From positions 1 through 7,031 of the forward strand of contig JBDHWQ010000051.1 of the NCBI GenBank assembly GCA_039810245.1: a stretch of DNA of 7,031 nucleotides. The letters are read 5' to 3'. Below are positions 1 through 5,889 of this stretch, one piece after another; within the stretch, counting starts at the first letter, position 1; each line of letters begins with the position of its first letter. Source of the DNA: CALDSL01 sp039810245. Its GTDB lineage: Bacteria; Chloroflexota; Anaerolineae; Anaerolineales; Anaerolineaceae. The position numbers and the translations under genes were made by a program. A model generated the notes under the pieces. It did not search any database. It was not told where the DNA came from and saw nothing but the letters and a program-made list of their open reading frames with translations.

Positions 1-246
1 CGCGTGCAGACGCTGCTGTTCCTCGAGGGCTACCGCGCGCCGGCGTACCGCTGCAACAACTGCGGCCGGCTGTGGGCTAATCGCGCCGAGCAATGTCCAT
101 CGTGCTCGAGCGCGCTGGAAGGCATCTACGACGGTGTAGAGCTGGCCGTTAACACGGTGATGCGCGCCGGCGGCGATGTTCAGGTTATTGGAAACAGCCC
201 GGCGCTGGCAGATGCCGGGAGTATCGGGGCGCTGCTGCGCTACTAA
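1..246 (+). CDS. C-terminal fragment of an archaeal/eukaryotic-type release factor-like (eRF1/baeRF) zinc-ribbon protein
   Basis: The frame is open from the first base, so the gene is truncated at its 5' end by the window and ends at TAA 244-246. A GTG at position 4 is probably internal. Just over 80 residues are visible. Counting that GTG as residue 1, there is a four-cysteine zinc ribbon: C17xxC20 and C31-P-S-C34. It is followed by a helix/strand segment ending in GSIGALLRY. A zinc ribbon followed by a terminal 'GxIxALLRY' resembles domain 3 of aRF1/eRF1 and of the bacterial baeRF proteins. In that superfamily a GGQ-type central domain, not visible here, hydrolyses peptidyl-tRNA or acts in ribosome rescue. 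The assignment rests on motif resemblance from memory. The catalytic part lies outside the window, so activity cannot be judged. The gene converges on the minus-strand coiled-coil gene and ends 12 bp before a strong terminator. Confidence 0.6.
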   Translation, partial: RVQTLLFLEGYRAPAYRCNNCGRLWANRAEQCPSCSSALEGIYDGVELAVNTVMRAGGDVQVIGNSPALADAGSIGALLRY

Positions 247-258
247 CCGTACCAACCC

Positions 259-287
259 AAAGGGCGACCGTCAGGTCGCCCTTTTTT
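259..287 (+). terminator. Rho-independent terminator after the release factor-like gene
   Basis: A perfect stem pairs 259-269 (AAAGGGCGACC) with 274-284 (GGTCGCCCTTT) around the 4-nt loop GTCA. The GC core is followed by six T residues at 282-287. It lies 12 bp after the plus-strand stop codon, the classical position for an intrinsic terminator. The minus-strand gene ends at 315, so the hairpin sits between converging genes. In the minus direction only three T follow the core, so termination of that operon here would be weaker. Confidence 0.9.
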
Positions 288-314
288 AATTTGGGAGTTC
301 GCTCTGAAGCGTTC

Positions 315-1019
315 CTATTTCAGCCCTAACTTTTCTTCTACCTGCTCCAGATTCCGCGCCAGGATGTCCATGTCGCTAATCGCGGTGGTTGGGTCGCGGT
401 TGAGCTCGTTCAGCACCACTTCCAGCCGCCCGCTGACCGACTTACCCAGAGCCTCATCCACCTTATTGAGCGCTGGAAGCAGCTGCGCCAGATCGTTCTG
501 CGCCTGCACCAGGGCAGTACGCGCAGCGGCGCCATCTTTATTGGCCAGCGCCAGGCGCGCATTGGCCAGGTCGGTGCGCACGGTTTGCAGGGCGGCGCGG
601 TTGCGAGCATTTTCCACGTCAACCTGTGCCTGCTCCACCTGCGTCTGCATGCTTTTCACCCGTCCTTCCAGCTCACCCAGCTGGCTTTCGGCGCTGGAGC
701 GGTCGCGCTGGGCCTGCTCCAGCGCGGCGCGGTCCTGCGCGGCCTGCTGCTGCAGCGGCCGGTAGAGCGTGAAGTAGGTGGTGAGCATGCCCGCGCCAAA
801 CAACAGCACGATCACCAGCAGGACGCGCAGCAGCCCGCGCATAAAGCGGTTGAAGCGGCTTTCGCTATGCGGGGGTGGTGGGATCGTCTGGGTCTCCGCC
901 GGCTCAACAACGGGCGGCAGCTCGGCTGCTTTCTCTTCGACTGGGGGAAGGTCTTCGCGCAGCTCTTCGCGGGGTTCATCTCCCGGCTGGGGTTCAAGGG
1001 GTGGGTATATGGTTGCCAT
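315..1019 (-). CDS. Single-pass membrane protein with proline/glutamate-rich N-terminus and long coiled coil; function unknown
   Basis: The protein has 234 residues and I do not recognise a named family. Residues 1-55 are rich in proline and glutamate and look disordered. Residues about 56-61 are basic (R55, R58, R61), followed by one hydrophobic membrane span at about 62-84. Residues about 88-165 are rich in Ala, Gln, Glu and Arg with heptad character, predicting a coiled coil. A helical C-terminal domain at about 165-234 ends EEKLGLK. The basic flank before the span predicts the N-terminus inside and the coiled coil outside the membrane. The ATG at 1017-1019 has AGGAAG just upstream. The gene starts 14 bp after the stop of the Clp-fold protease gene, so it is the last gene of the protease operon. 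It could be a scaffold, adaptor or substrate of those proteases, but that is inference from position only. Confidence 0.75.
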   Translation of the reverse strand: MATIYPPLEPQPGDEPREELREDLPPVEEKAAELPPVVEPAETQTIPPPPHSESRFNRFMRGLLRVLLVIVLLFGAGMLTTYFTLYRPLQQQAAQDRAALEQAQRDRSSAESQLGELEGRVKSMQTQVEQAQVDVENARNRAALQTVRTDLANARLALANKDGAAARTALVQAQNDLAQLLPALNKVDEALGKSVSGRLEVVLNELNRDPTTAISDMDILARNLEQVEEKLGLK

Positions 1020-1033
1020 GCGCTTCCTATGGG

Positions 1034-1882
1034 TTAATCAGAGCCTTTGGTGCGGTCCGGCAGCGCCGGGCGCGAGGGATAGGGTAGGGGTATATATTCG
1101 ACCGATGGCCGGCGTGACTGCGCCTGCGGATACAGGCTCATCAGCCGGTAGATTTCCAGCGGCATGCTGGTGCCCACCGTCAGCCCCAGCTCTTTGGCAT
1201 GCTCCAGAGTGATGGGGTAGTCATGCGTCCACTTGCCGGTTGCTAGCTCTTCGGCGATGCGTTCAGCCTGCTCGCGCTGGTAATGGCAGCAGCCGATGTC
1301 AATAATGGTCTGCTTGACCTGGCTGATGGCCTTGCGCGACATATCCGCCAGGATCATCGTCTCATCATCAATCTTATTAGGGTCTTTCTGTTCCAATACT
1401 TTGAGGATAGACGCCGCCGGGAAATTTCCGATCTGCGGATCCACCGGGCCAAGCACCGCGTTCTCGTCCATCACGATCTCATCCGCGGCCAGCGCCAGCA
1501 TGGTTCCACCTGACATGGCATAGTGCGGCACAAATACGGTCACTTTGGCCGGGTGTTTGGATAATGCGGCGGCGATCTGCGCCGAGGCCAGCACCAGCCC
1601 GCCCGGGGTATGCAGGATCAGGTCGATCGGCACGCTGTCGTCGGTCAGTTTGATGGCGCGCAGCACTTCTTCCGAGTCCTGGATATCAATATAGCGCGCG
1701 ATGGGGAATCCCAGGATCGACATGCTCTCCTGGCGATGGATGAGGGCGATGACGCGCGTGCCGCGCTTGCGTTCCAGTTCCATCATCAGGTTGCGCCGCG
1801 CTGATTCGACGATTTTCATGCGCACCATGGGCGCGAGAGAGGCAATGATGAAGAAAATCCAGACAAAATTTAATAGTTCCAT
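1034..1882 (-). CDS. Membrane-anchored ClpP/SppA-fold serine protease, SDH_sah (serine dehydrogenase proteinase) family
   Basis: The 282-residue protein begins with a hydrophobic segment at about 4-20, probably a membrane anchor. A Clp/crotonase-fold protease core follows. HTPGG at 91-95 matches the oxyanion-hole glycine region. YAMSGGTM at 121-128 carries the likely nucleophile S124. LGPVDPQ at 144-150 contains D148, and KWTHDYPIT at 217-225 contains H220. The SDH_sah family is described as having catalytic Ser, Asp and His in that order; assigning S124, D148 and H220 is my inference. The C-terminal tail at about 253-282 is proline-rich. I chose ATG 1880-1882 because AGGAGG lies 6 nt upstream. 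The longest frame starts at a TTG at 1904-1906 that overlaps the rhomboid stop and would place the ribosome site inside the coding region. It lies between the rhomboid gene (20 bp gap) and the coiled-coil gene. Family roles are in membrane protein or peptide degradation; the substrate is unknown. Confidence 0.85.
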   Translation of the reverse strand: MELLNFVWIFFIIASLAPMVRMKIVESARRNLMMELERKRGTRVIALIHRQESMSILGFPIARYIDIQDSEEVLRAIKLTDDSVPIDLILHTPGGLVLASAQIAAALSKHPAKVTVFVPHYAMSGGTMLALAADEIVMDENAVLGPVDPQIGNFPAASILKVLEQKDPNKIDDETMILADMSRKAISQVKQTIIDIGCCHYQREQAERIAEELATGKWTHDYPITLEHAKELGLTVGTSMPLEIYRLMSLYPQAQSRRPSVEYIPLPYPSRPALPDRTKGSD

Positions 1883-1902
1883 GCAAATCCTCCTAGCAGG
1901 GG

Positions 1903-2598
1903 TCAATACGGCCAGTATTCATCCGGGTACCACTTCAATGGCTTGCGCCCTACCGTAAACGGATATGCCATGATCAGCCCAAAAATAAACCCGCCGATAT
2001 GCGCCCACCAGGCAATGCCTCCGCTGGCCGCCGTACTGCTGAGCGCGGCCACGCCCTGGAAGAGCTGGGTGGCAAACCAGATGCCCAGAAACAGGATGGC
2101 CGGGATGGTCACCATCCACGGGATGATAAAGATCGGTATCAGCGTAAGCACTCGCGCGCGCGGGTAAAAGACGAAATACGCGCCTAGAACGGCAGCGATG
2201 GCTCCGCTGGCGCCGATGGCCGGCACGTCGCTGGCCGCTCCCGCGGTGAAAACCTGCAGCCCGCCGGCCACGATGCCGCCGGCCAGGTAAAAGACCAGAT
2301 AGCGGCCCGAGCCCATGCGGTCTTCGACATTGTCTCCAAAGATGAACAGGATCCACAGGTTGCTGATGACGTGCAGCCAGCCGCCGTGCAGGAACATGTG
2401 AGTAAAGAACGGCACGAAGCTCAACGGCTGCGCCGGGTTAAGCTGCGAAGGCACCAGGCCCCAGGTGTACAGAAAACGGTTCAGGCTGGCTTCGGGCATC
2501 GAGATTTCGAAGATAAACACCAGCGCATTAACCAGGATCAGGCCCCAGTTCACAATGGGAAATGTGCGGGCGCGAATCGTATCTTTAATTGGAAACAT
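1903..2598 (-). CDS. Rhomboid family intramembrane serine protease
   Basis: The 231-residue protein has about six membrane spans and the rhomboid hallmarks. It opens with MFPIKD, a frequent start in bacterial rhomboids. The loop/TM2 motif HMFLHGGWLHVISN (67-80) supplies H71, H76 and N80, which shape the oxyanion hole. The catalytic serine is S131 in GASGA (129-133), and the catalytic histidine is H200 in AHIGG (199-203). All key residues are present, so it should be active in cleaving transmembrane segments within the bilayer. A conserved-looking aromatic tail WYPDEYWPY ends the protein. The start at ATG 2596-2598 is chosen because GGAGGG lies 7 nt upstream and the rhomboid fold begins there. 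The open frame continues upstream to 2694, but that part has no rhomboid character and overlaps the putative promoter. It is first in a three-gene operon with the SDH_sah protease and coiled-coil protein. Confidence 0.93.
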   Translation of the reverse strand: MFPIKDTIRARTFPIVNWGLILVNALVFIFEISMPEASLNRFLYTWGLVPSQLNPAQPLSFVPFFTHMFLHGGWLHVISNLWILFIFGDNVEDRMGSGRYLVFYLAGGIVAGGLQVFTAGAASDVPAIGASGAIAAVLGAYFVFYPRARVLTLIPIFIIPWMVTIPAILFLGIWFATQLFQGVAALSSTAASGGIAWWAHIGGFIFGLIMAYPFTVGRKPLKWYPDEYWPY

Positions 2599-2609
2599 AC
2601 CCAAACCCT

Positions 2610-2621
2610 CCGCCGCGGCGG
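2610..2621 (-). repeat. 12-bp palindrome CCGCCGCGGCGG overlapping the rhomboid ribosome binding site
   Basis: This perfect palindrome in the rhomboid 5' leader touches the GGAGGG Shine-Dalgarno sequence (complement of 2606-2611). Folding could partly hide the site, but there is no natural loop and GC-rich palindromes this short arise by chance at this base composition. It may be only compositional. Confidence 0.3.
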
Positions 2622-2665
2622 GCAGGCTCCCCTCCATATATGCATCGCGCCGCGACCTCGCTACC

Positions 2666-2694
2666 AGTATAGCAAAGCGGTGAGGTTTGCGCAA
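2666..2694 (-). promoter_or_regulatory. Candidate sigma-70 type promoter of the rhomboid operon
   Basis: Read on the minus strand, the -10 box is TATACT (complement of 2666-2671, five of six consensus bases). It lies 17 bp from a -35-like TTGCGC (complement of 2689-2694, only the first three bases match TTGACA). Initiation would fall near 2659 and give a leader of about 60 nt before ATG 2598. The -35 element lies at the centre of the 26-bp palindrome at 2678-2703. Confidence 0.45.
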
Positions 2695-2703
2695 ACCTCA
2701 CCG
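2678..2703. repeat. Perfect 26-bp palindrome (13-bp half-sites), candidate operator or transcript hairpin
   Basis: The half-site CGGTGAGGTTTGC (2678-2690) is followed directly by its exact reverse complement at 2691-2703. As RNA it would form a stem of about 11 bp around a 4-nt loop. Neither strand has a T run after it, so it is a poor intrinsic terminator. Its overlap with the putative -35 of the rhomboid operon favours a binding site for a dimeric regulator. It lies 68 bp past the stop codon of the ABC operon, so a role in the end of that transcript is not excluded. Confidence 0.6.
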
Positions 2704-2726
2704 GATGAGGGTGGCTCTGGCGATAG

Positions 2727-2759
2727 CAGGTTTTTTGCGCAATCGCGCGGAAAAGCCTG
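2727..2759 (-). terminator. Imperfect hairpin just after the ABC transporter operon, weak terminator candidate
   Basis: CAGG with the following T run and GCGC (2727-2740) can pair with 2745-2759 (GCGCGG, AAAA, GCCTG) around the loop AATC. The stem has two G-T wobbles and one bulged G. It begins about 11 bp after the stop codon of the last permease gene. The minus-strand transcript has no clean U tract after the hairpin, so termination may be inefficient or depend on Rho. It could equally be a 3' stabilising structure. Confidence 0.35.
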
Positions 2760-2770
2760 TCAGCTGTTGA

Positions 2771-3451
2771 TTAGTGCGTGCGTTGGGCTTCCATCTCCAT
2801 GCCGGGGATGGCGGTTTTACGCTCCAGCAGGCCAAGCAGCCAGGTGAGGATGAACACGATCACCAGGTAGATCAGTGCTACGGCAAAATACACGCCGATG
2901 GGATCGTACAGCCTGCCGGCGATGATCTTGGCCTGATTCATCAGGTCGGGCACGGCGATCAGGTAGGCCACGGCCGAGGCCTTGATCAGGGAAATAGGCT
3001 CGTTGGACCAGGCCGGGATGACCATGCGCAGGGCCTGGGGCAGGATTATGTGCCTGATGGCCTGCAGGCGCGTCATGCCAATGGCGCGCGCTGCCATCAT
3101 CTGCCCGCTGCCAATCGATTGGATTGCCCCGCGCAGGTATTCGGCCTGGTACGCGCCCGAGTTGAGCGCCAGGGTAATGTAGGCGGCAGTCATGCGGTCG
3201 AGGGTGATGCCCATATCCGGCAGGCCAAAATAGACCAGGAAGAGCTGCACCAGCAGCGGTGTGCCGCGGAACAGCTCGATATAGCCGATGGCGATCCAGT
3301 GCAGCGCTTTGCCGCCATATACGCGCAGCAGCGCCGCCACCAGACCCAGCGCAAACCCGGCTGCCAGCCCCACGCCTACCAGCTTCAGGGTCAGCACGGT
3401 GCCGGACCAGAATTGATCGCTATACCGGACGAGGTAGTTCAGCCACTCCAT
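2771..3451 (-). CDS. Amino acid ABC transporter permease (HisM/GlnP-type), second permease of the operon
   Basis: The 226-residue integral membrane protein has about five spans and belongs to the His/Glu/Gln/Arg family of polar amino acid permeases. N-terminal features include FRGTPLLVQL (61-70), the family's characteristic RGTP stretch. The EAA loop that docks on the ATPase is at 118-140 (MMAARAIGMTRLQAIRHIILPQA) with its conserved glycine G125. Its end, IPAWSNEPISLIKASA, is also typical. Its ATG directly abuts the TAA of the ATPase gene with no gap and only a weak AGGG ahead, so translation is probably coupled. With the paralogous permease at 4248-4883 it should form the heterodimeric membrane channel. 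Substrate specificity cannot be read from the permease. It is the last gene of the operon. Confidence 0.93.
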   Translation of the reverse strand: MEWLNYLVRYSDQFWSGTVLTLKLVGVGLAAGFALGLVAALLRVYGGKALHWIAIGYIELFRGTPLLVQLFLVYFGLPDMGITLDRMTAAYITLALNSGAYQAEYLRGAIQSIGSGQMMAARAIGMTRLQAIRHIILPQALRMVIPAWSNEPISLIKASAVAYLIAVPDLMNQAKIIAGRLYDPIGVYFAVALIYLVIVFILTWLLGLLERKTAIPGMEMEAQRTH

Positions 3452-4225
3452 TTATGCGCCCTTACCAGCTTCTTTTTCATTGCCGTATAGCTCGGTGATT
3501 TTCCACAGGAATTCCCGCGTGCGCGGGTATTCGGGATGGTTGAACATCTTATCCGGCGAGCCCTGCTCGACAATCAGCCCTTTTTCCATAAACACAATAT
3601 TGGTAGCCACCTGGCGCGCGAAGCCCATTTCGTGCGTCACGCACACCATGGTCATGCCTTCCAGGGCAAGCTTGCGCATCACTTCCAGTACCTCGCCGAT
3701 CAGTTCGGGGTCCAGCGCCGAGGTAGGCTCGTCGAACAGCATAATGCGCGGGTCCATGGCCAGAGCGCGGGCGATAGCCACGCGCTGCTTCTGGCCGCCA
3801 GAAAGCTGCCCGGGGTAATTGCCGGCCTTATCCTTCAAGCCCACGCGCTCCAGCTCGTACATAGCCTTCTCGCGCGCTTCTTTGGCCGACATCTTCTTGA
3901 CCCGGATGGGCGCGGTCATTACGTTATCCAGCGCGTTGAGATGGTTGAACAGCAGGAAATCCTGGAACACCATGCCAATGTTCTGACGCACGTGGTTCTC
4001 GTTCACCCCCGGCGCGGTGATCTCGTTGCCGTCCAGGTAGATGTGGCCGCGATCGATGCGCGTGAGCAGGTTGATGCAGCGCAGCAGCGTGCTCTTGCCC
4101 GTTCCCGATGGGCCAATCAGCACCACGGTATCGCCCTCTTTTACCTGCAGCGAAATACTCTTAAGCACTTCGTTGCCCGCGTAGATTTTTGCGACTTCGA
4201 CAATATTGAGGATGGGGTTATCCAC
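3452..4225 (-). CDS. Polar amino acid ABC transporter ATP-binding protein (GlnQ/HisP-type)
   Basis: This is a complete ABC ATPase of 257 residues. It has Walker A GPSGTGKST (38-46), Q-loop glutamine Q88 in MVFQ, and signature LSGGQ (141-145). Walker B is IMLFDE (161-166) with catalytic E166; the D-loop is SALD (169-172) and the switch histidine is H198 in VTHEMGFA. Length and sequence match the GlnQ/HisP group that powers polar amino acid import. It should act as a dimer under the two permeases on the cytoplasmic face. The start is GTG in either case. The first GTG (4229-4231) overlaps AAGGAG and has no spacing, whereas the GTG two codons later (4223-4225) lies 5 nt from that site, so I use the latter. 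The gene starts 22 bp after the first permease stop and its stop touches the ATG of the second permease. Confidence 0.95.
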   Translation of the reverse strand: MDNPILNIVEVAKIYAGNEVLKSISLQVKEGDTVVLIGPSGTGKSTLLRCINLLTRIDRGHIYLDGNEITAPGVNENHVRQNIGMVFQDFLLFNHLNALDNVMTAPIRVKKMSAKEAREKAMYELERVGLKDKAGNYPGQLSGGQKQRVAIARALAMDPRIMLFDEPTSALDPELIGEVLEVMRKLALEGMTMVCVTHEMGFARQVATNIVFMEKGLIVEQGSPDKMFNHPEYPRTREFLWKITELYGNEKEAGKGA

Positions 4226-4247
4226 AGTCACTCCTTAACAGGGCGCA

Positions 4248-4883
4248 TCAGAAGGCGGGGATGCGCGTTTTCTGTTCCACCCAGTCCAGCACCCGGTTGG
4301 ACACGAACACCAGGATGAAATAGACCAGCGCGGCAAAGATAAACGCCACAAAGAACTGGTTGGTGGCGGCGCTCACGTTCTGCGAGCGGCGCAAAATCTC
4401 GGGAACCCCCAGGGCATACACCAGCGAAGAGTCTTTGATCAGGTTGGCGACTTCGTTGGACCAGGGTGGGATTGCCAGGCGCAGCGCCTGCGGCAGCAGA
4501 ATGTGGCGGATGGCCTGGATGTAGGTCATGCCCATCGCGCGCGCAGCCATCATCTGGCCGGAACTGACCGAGAGGAACGCTCCGCGCAGGATTTCAAGCT
4601 GGTAAGCGCTGCTGATGATGCCCAGGGCCAGTGACCCGGCCATAAACGGCGAGAGGTTGATCGCGCCGGACATCAGGAAATACAGCAGGAACAGCAGCAC
4701 AATGGGTGGGATGCCGCGCATCACCGTGCTGTATACGCCGACAATGGCTTTCGCCCAGGGCGGCCCGTAGATGCGCACCAGCGCCAGCAGCAGCCCGACC
4801 ACAAAGCCCATCGGCAGGGCGATCAACGTCACGCCAATGGTGATGCCAATACCGCCCAGAATAAAGGGAATGTATTCACTCAT
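4248..4883 (-). CDS. Amino acid ABC transporter permease (HisQ/GlnP-type), first permease of the operon
   Basis: The 211-residue membrane protein has about five spans. MRGIPPIVLLFLLYF (55-69) corresponds to the family's RGTP-type segment. The EAA loop is at 111-133 (MMAARAMGMTYIQAIRHILLPQA) with glycine G118, followed by IPPWSNE. The region from SGQMMAARA to WSNE is nearly identical to that of the permease at 2771-3451, while the N-terminal halves differ, so the two are diverged duplicates forming a heterodimer. The ATG is at 4881-4883. Its ribosome site is weak: the only clear GGAG lies about 15 nt upstream and can pair in a small hairpin. The gene follows the binding protein gene after a 72-bp gap that holds a strong GC hairpin. 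Confidence 0.93.
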   Translation of the reverse strand: MSEYIPFILGGIGITIGVTLIALPMGFVVGLLLALVRIYGPPWAKAIVGVYSTVMRGIPPIVLLFLLYFLMSGAINLSPFMAGSLALGIISSAYQLEILRGAFLSVSSGQMMAARAMGMTYIQAIRHILLPQALRLAIPPWSNEVANLIKDSSLVYALGVPEILRRSQNVSAATNQFFVAFIFAALVYFILVFVSNRVLDWVEQKTRIPAF

Positions 4884-4914
4884 GCAGGCCGGCTCTCACT
4901 CCGCAAGATGGAGA

Positions 4915-4942
4915 GCGGGGCGGCATATTGCAGCCGCCCCGC
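4915..4942 (-). promoter_or_regulatory. Strong GC hairpin between the binding protein and permease genes (attenuator or mRNA stabiliser)
   Basis: GCGGGGCGGC (4915-4924) pairs perfectly with GCCGCCCCGC (4933-4942) around an 8-nt loop. On the minus-strand transcript it begins 13 nt after the binding protein stop codon and is followed by TCTCC rather than a T tract. It is therefore more likely a partial terminator or a barrier to 3' exonucleases than a full stop. Binding protein mRNA is commonly kept in excess over the membrane components by such structures. A second, smaller hairpin at 4893-4915 covers the GGAG upstream of the permease start and shares base 4915. Confidence 0.6.
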
Positions 4943-4955
4943 ATCCTATTCCTGT

Positions 4956-5747
4956 TTACTTGAACCACTTTTGCGCGAGCTGGTCGACGTAGCCTTCGTC
5001 GAGCAGGGCCTGGATGGCCTTGTTCAATTCTTCTTGCAGCGCGGGCTCGTTCTTCGGCAGGATGACCATGAACTCGCCGGAAGCAACCGTGTCTTCAAAT
5101 GCGATCTTCAGGCCGCCCAGGCTCTGGGCCAGCGACGCCAGGGGGATGTTGTCGCCCATCAGCACGTCGATGCGGCCGGCCTTGACATCCAGCGCGGCCT
5201 GGTCAACACGCTCGTACTGCAGGAAGTTCTCGCTCGGCAGCAGGCCGGGTTGAACCAGCGTGGCGTCAATCCAATCCGCCTGCACCGTGCCGGACTGCGC
5301 GCCGACCTTGTACTGGGCGATATCTTCGGGCTTGGAGATCGTGCCGGTGAAGGTGTCCGCAACCAAAAAACCATCTTTGGCGGTGTAGTATGCAGTGGTG
5401 AAATCTACCTGCTTGGCGCGCTCTTCGTCATAGTTGAAGGCCGAAATCGAAGCGTCCAGCTTGCCAGTCTGCACAGCGGCTACCAGCGAGTCGAAGGGCA
5501 TATCGGTCCATTCGACGGTGACGCCCATGCGCTTGGCAACTTCGTTCATCAGCTCTACGTCAAAGCCAACGAAATTGCCGCTGGCATCTTTGGACTCAAA
5601 CGGGGGGTAGTCCGGCGAAGTACCTACCACCAGTTTTCCGGCCTTTTTGACGGATTCAAGACGGTTGGCAGGAGCAGCCGGCGCGCAGGCAGCAAGCAGC
5701 AGCGCCAGGACTGCGATCAGGCTAACCAGAGTAACGATGCGTTTCAT
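4956..5747 (-). CDS. Amino acid ABC transporter substrate-binding lipoprotein (SBP family 3)
   Basis: The 263-residue protein has a lipoprotein signal peptide: MKR, a hydrophobic core at 4-20 and the lipobox LAAC (18-21). C21 would become the lipidated N-terminus, tethering the receptor outside the membrane. The mature part is a family 3 solute-binding protein, with GTSPDYPPFE (42-51), GNFVGFDVELMNEVAKRMG (57-75), SAFNYDEERAKQVDFT (102-117), AQSGTVQ (150-156) and DVLMGDN (194-200). By comparison with HisJ-type receptors, R110 and T154 likely hold the ligand carboxylate and D199 the alpha-amino group, so an L-alpha-amino acid is the probable ligand; the side chain is not predictable. ATG 5745-5747 is chosen because GGAGG lies upstream and the signal peptide begins there. 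The frame stays open to 6236, but that part is antisense to the murJ-like gene and does not resemble protein. It is first in the transporter operon. Confidence 0.94.
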   Translation of the reverse strand: MKRIVTLVSLIAVLALLLAACAPAAPANRLESVKKAGKLVVGTSPDYPPFESKDASGNFVGFDVELMNEVAKRMGVTVEWTDMPFDSLVAAVQTGKLDASISAFNYDEERAKQVDFTTAYYTAKDGFLVADTFTGTISKPEDIAQYKVGAQSGTVQADWIDATLVQPGLLPSENFLQYERVDQAALDVKAGRIDVLMGDNIPLASLAQSLGGLKIAFEDTVASGEFMVILPKNEPALQEELNKAIQALLDEGYVDQLAQKWFK

Positions 5748-5889
5748 CTCATTTCCTCCGTGCGTATCAAATTGTCTGACATTGTGGAATAAACGGCCAA
5801 CAGGAAAAGGGCTTGCATGATTGTAACATAAAGCGCAAAAAAGGCCGCCAACTTCCCGGATTTTGTTTGCGGGTATTATAATGGGGCCT
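5748..5889. promoter_or_regulatory. Divergent intergenic region with self-complementary -10 element
   Basis: These 142 bp separate the transporter operon (minus) from the murJ-like gene (plus). ATTATAAT at 5875-5882 is its own reverse complement. It gives a perfect TATAAT on the plus strand (5877-5882) and on the minus strand (complement of 5875-5880). Plus-strand initiation would fall at about the A of ATG 5890. Minus-strand initiation would fall near 5868 and give a leader of about 120 nt for the binding protein. No good -35 is seen for either. Other possible minus -10 boxes are TACAAT (5820-5825) and GACAAT nearer the gene. The leader shows no strong hairpin or recognised riboswitch. Confidence 0.5.

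Noticed and set aside
364..1212. Several plus-strand open frames (133, 150 and 144 residues)
   Set aside because: They are antisense to the coiled-coil and Clp-fold genes, are rich in Ser, Arg, Gln or His from shadow codon use, and have no recognisable domain or ribosome site.
1883..1906. TTG start giving the Clp-fold protease eight more residues
   Set aside because: It overlaps the rhomboid stop and would translate through the AGGAGG ribosome site that is ideally spaced for the ATG at 1880-1882.
2599..2694. Rhomboid start at 2694, or at the in-frame ATG 2635-2637
   Set aside because: The extra residues do not look like rhomboid sequence and neither start has a good ribosome site. ATG 2598 has GGAGGG at 7 nt and the family's MFPIKD opening.
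2774..4318. Long plus-strand frames of 238 and 260 residues opposite the permease and ATPase genes
   Set aside because: They have His/Gln/Asp-rich shadow composition with no domain. The minus strand carries unmistakable ABC motifs.
4908..5792. Plus-strand frame of 294 residues opposite the binding protein gene
   Set aside because: It is antisense to a well-defined family 3 binding protein, with no motif of its own.
5748..5868. Riboswitch or T-box in the binding protein leader
   Set aside because: Only short 4-5 bp pairings are visible, with no terminator stem and no recognised conserved core.
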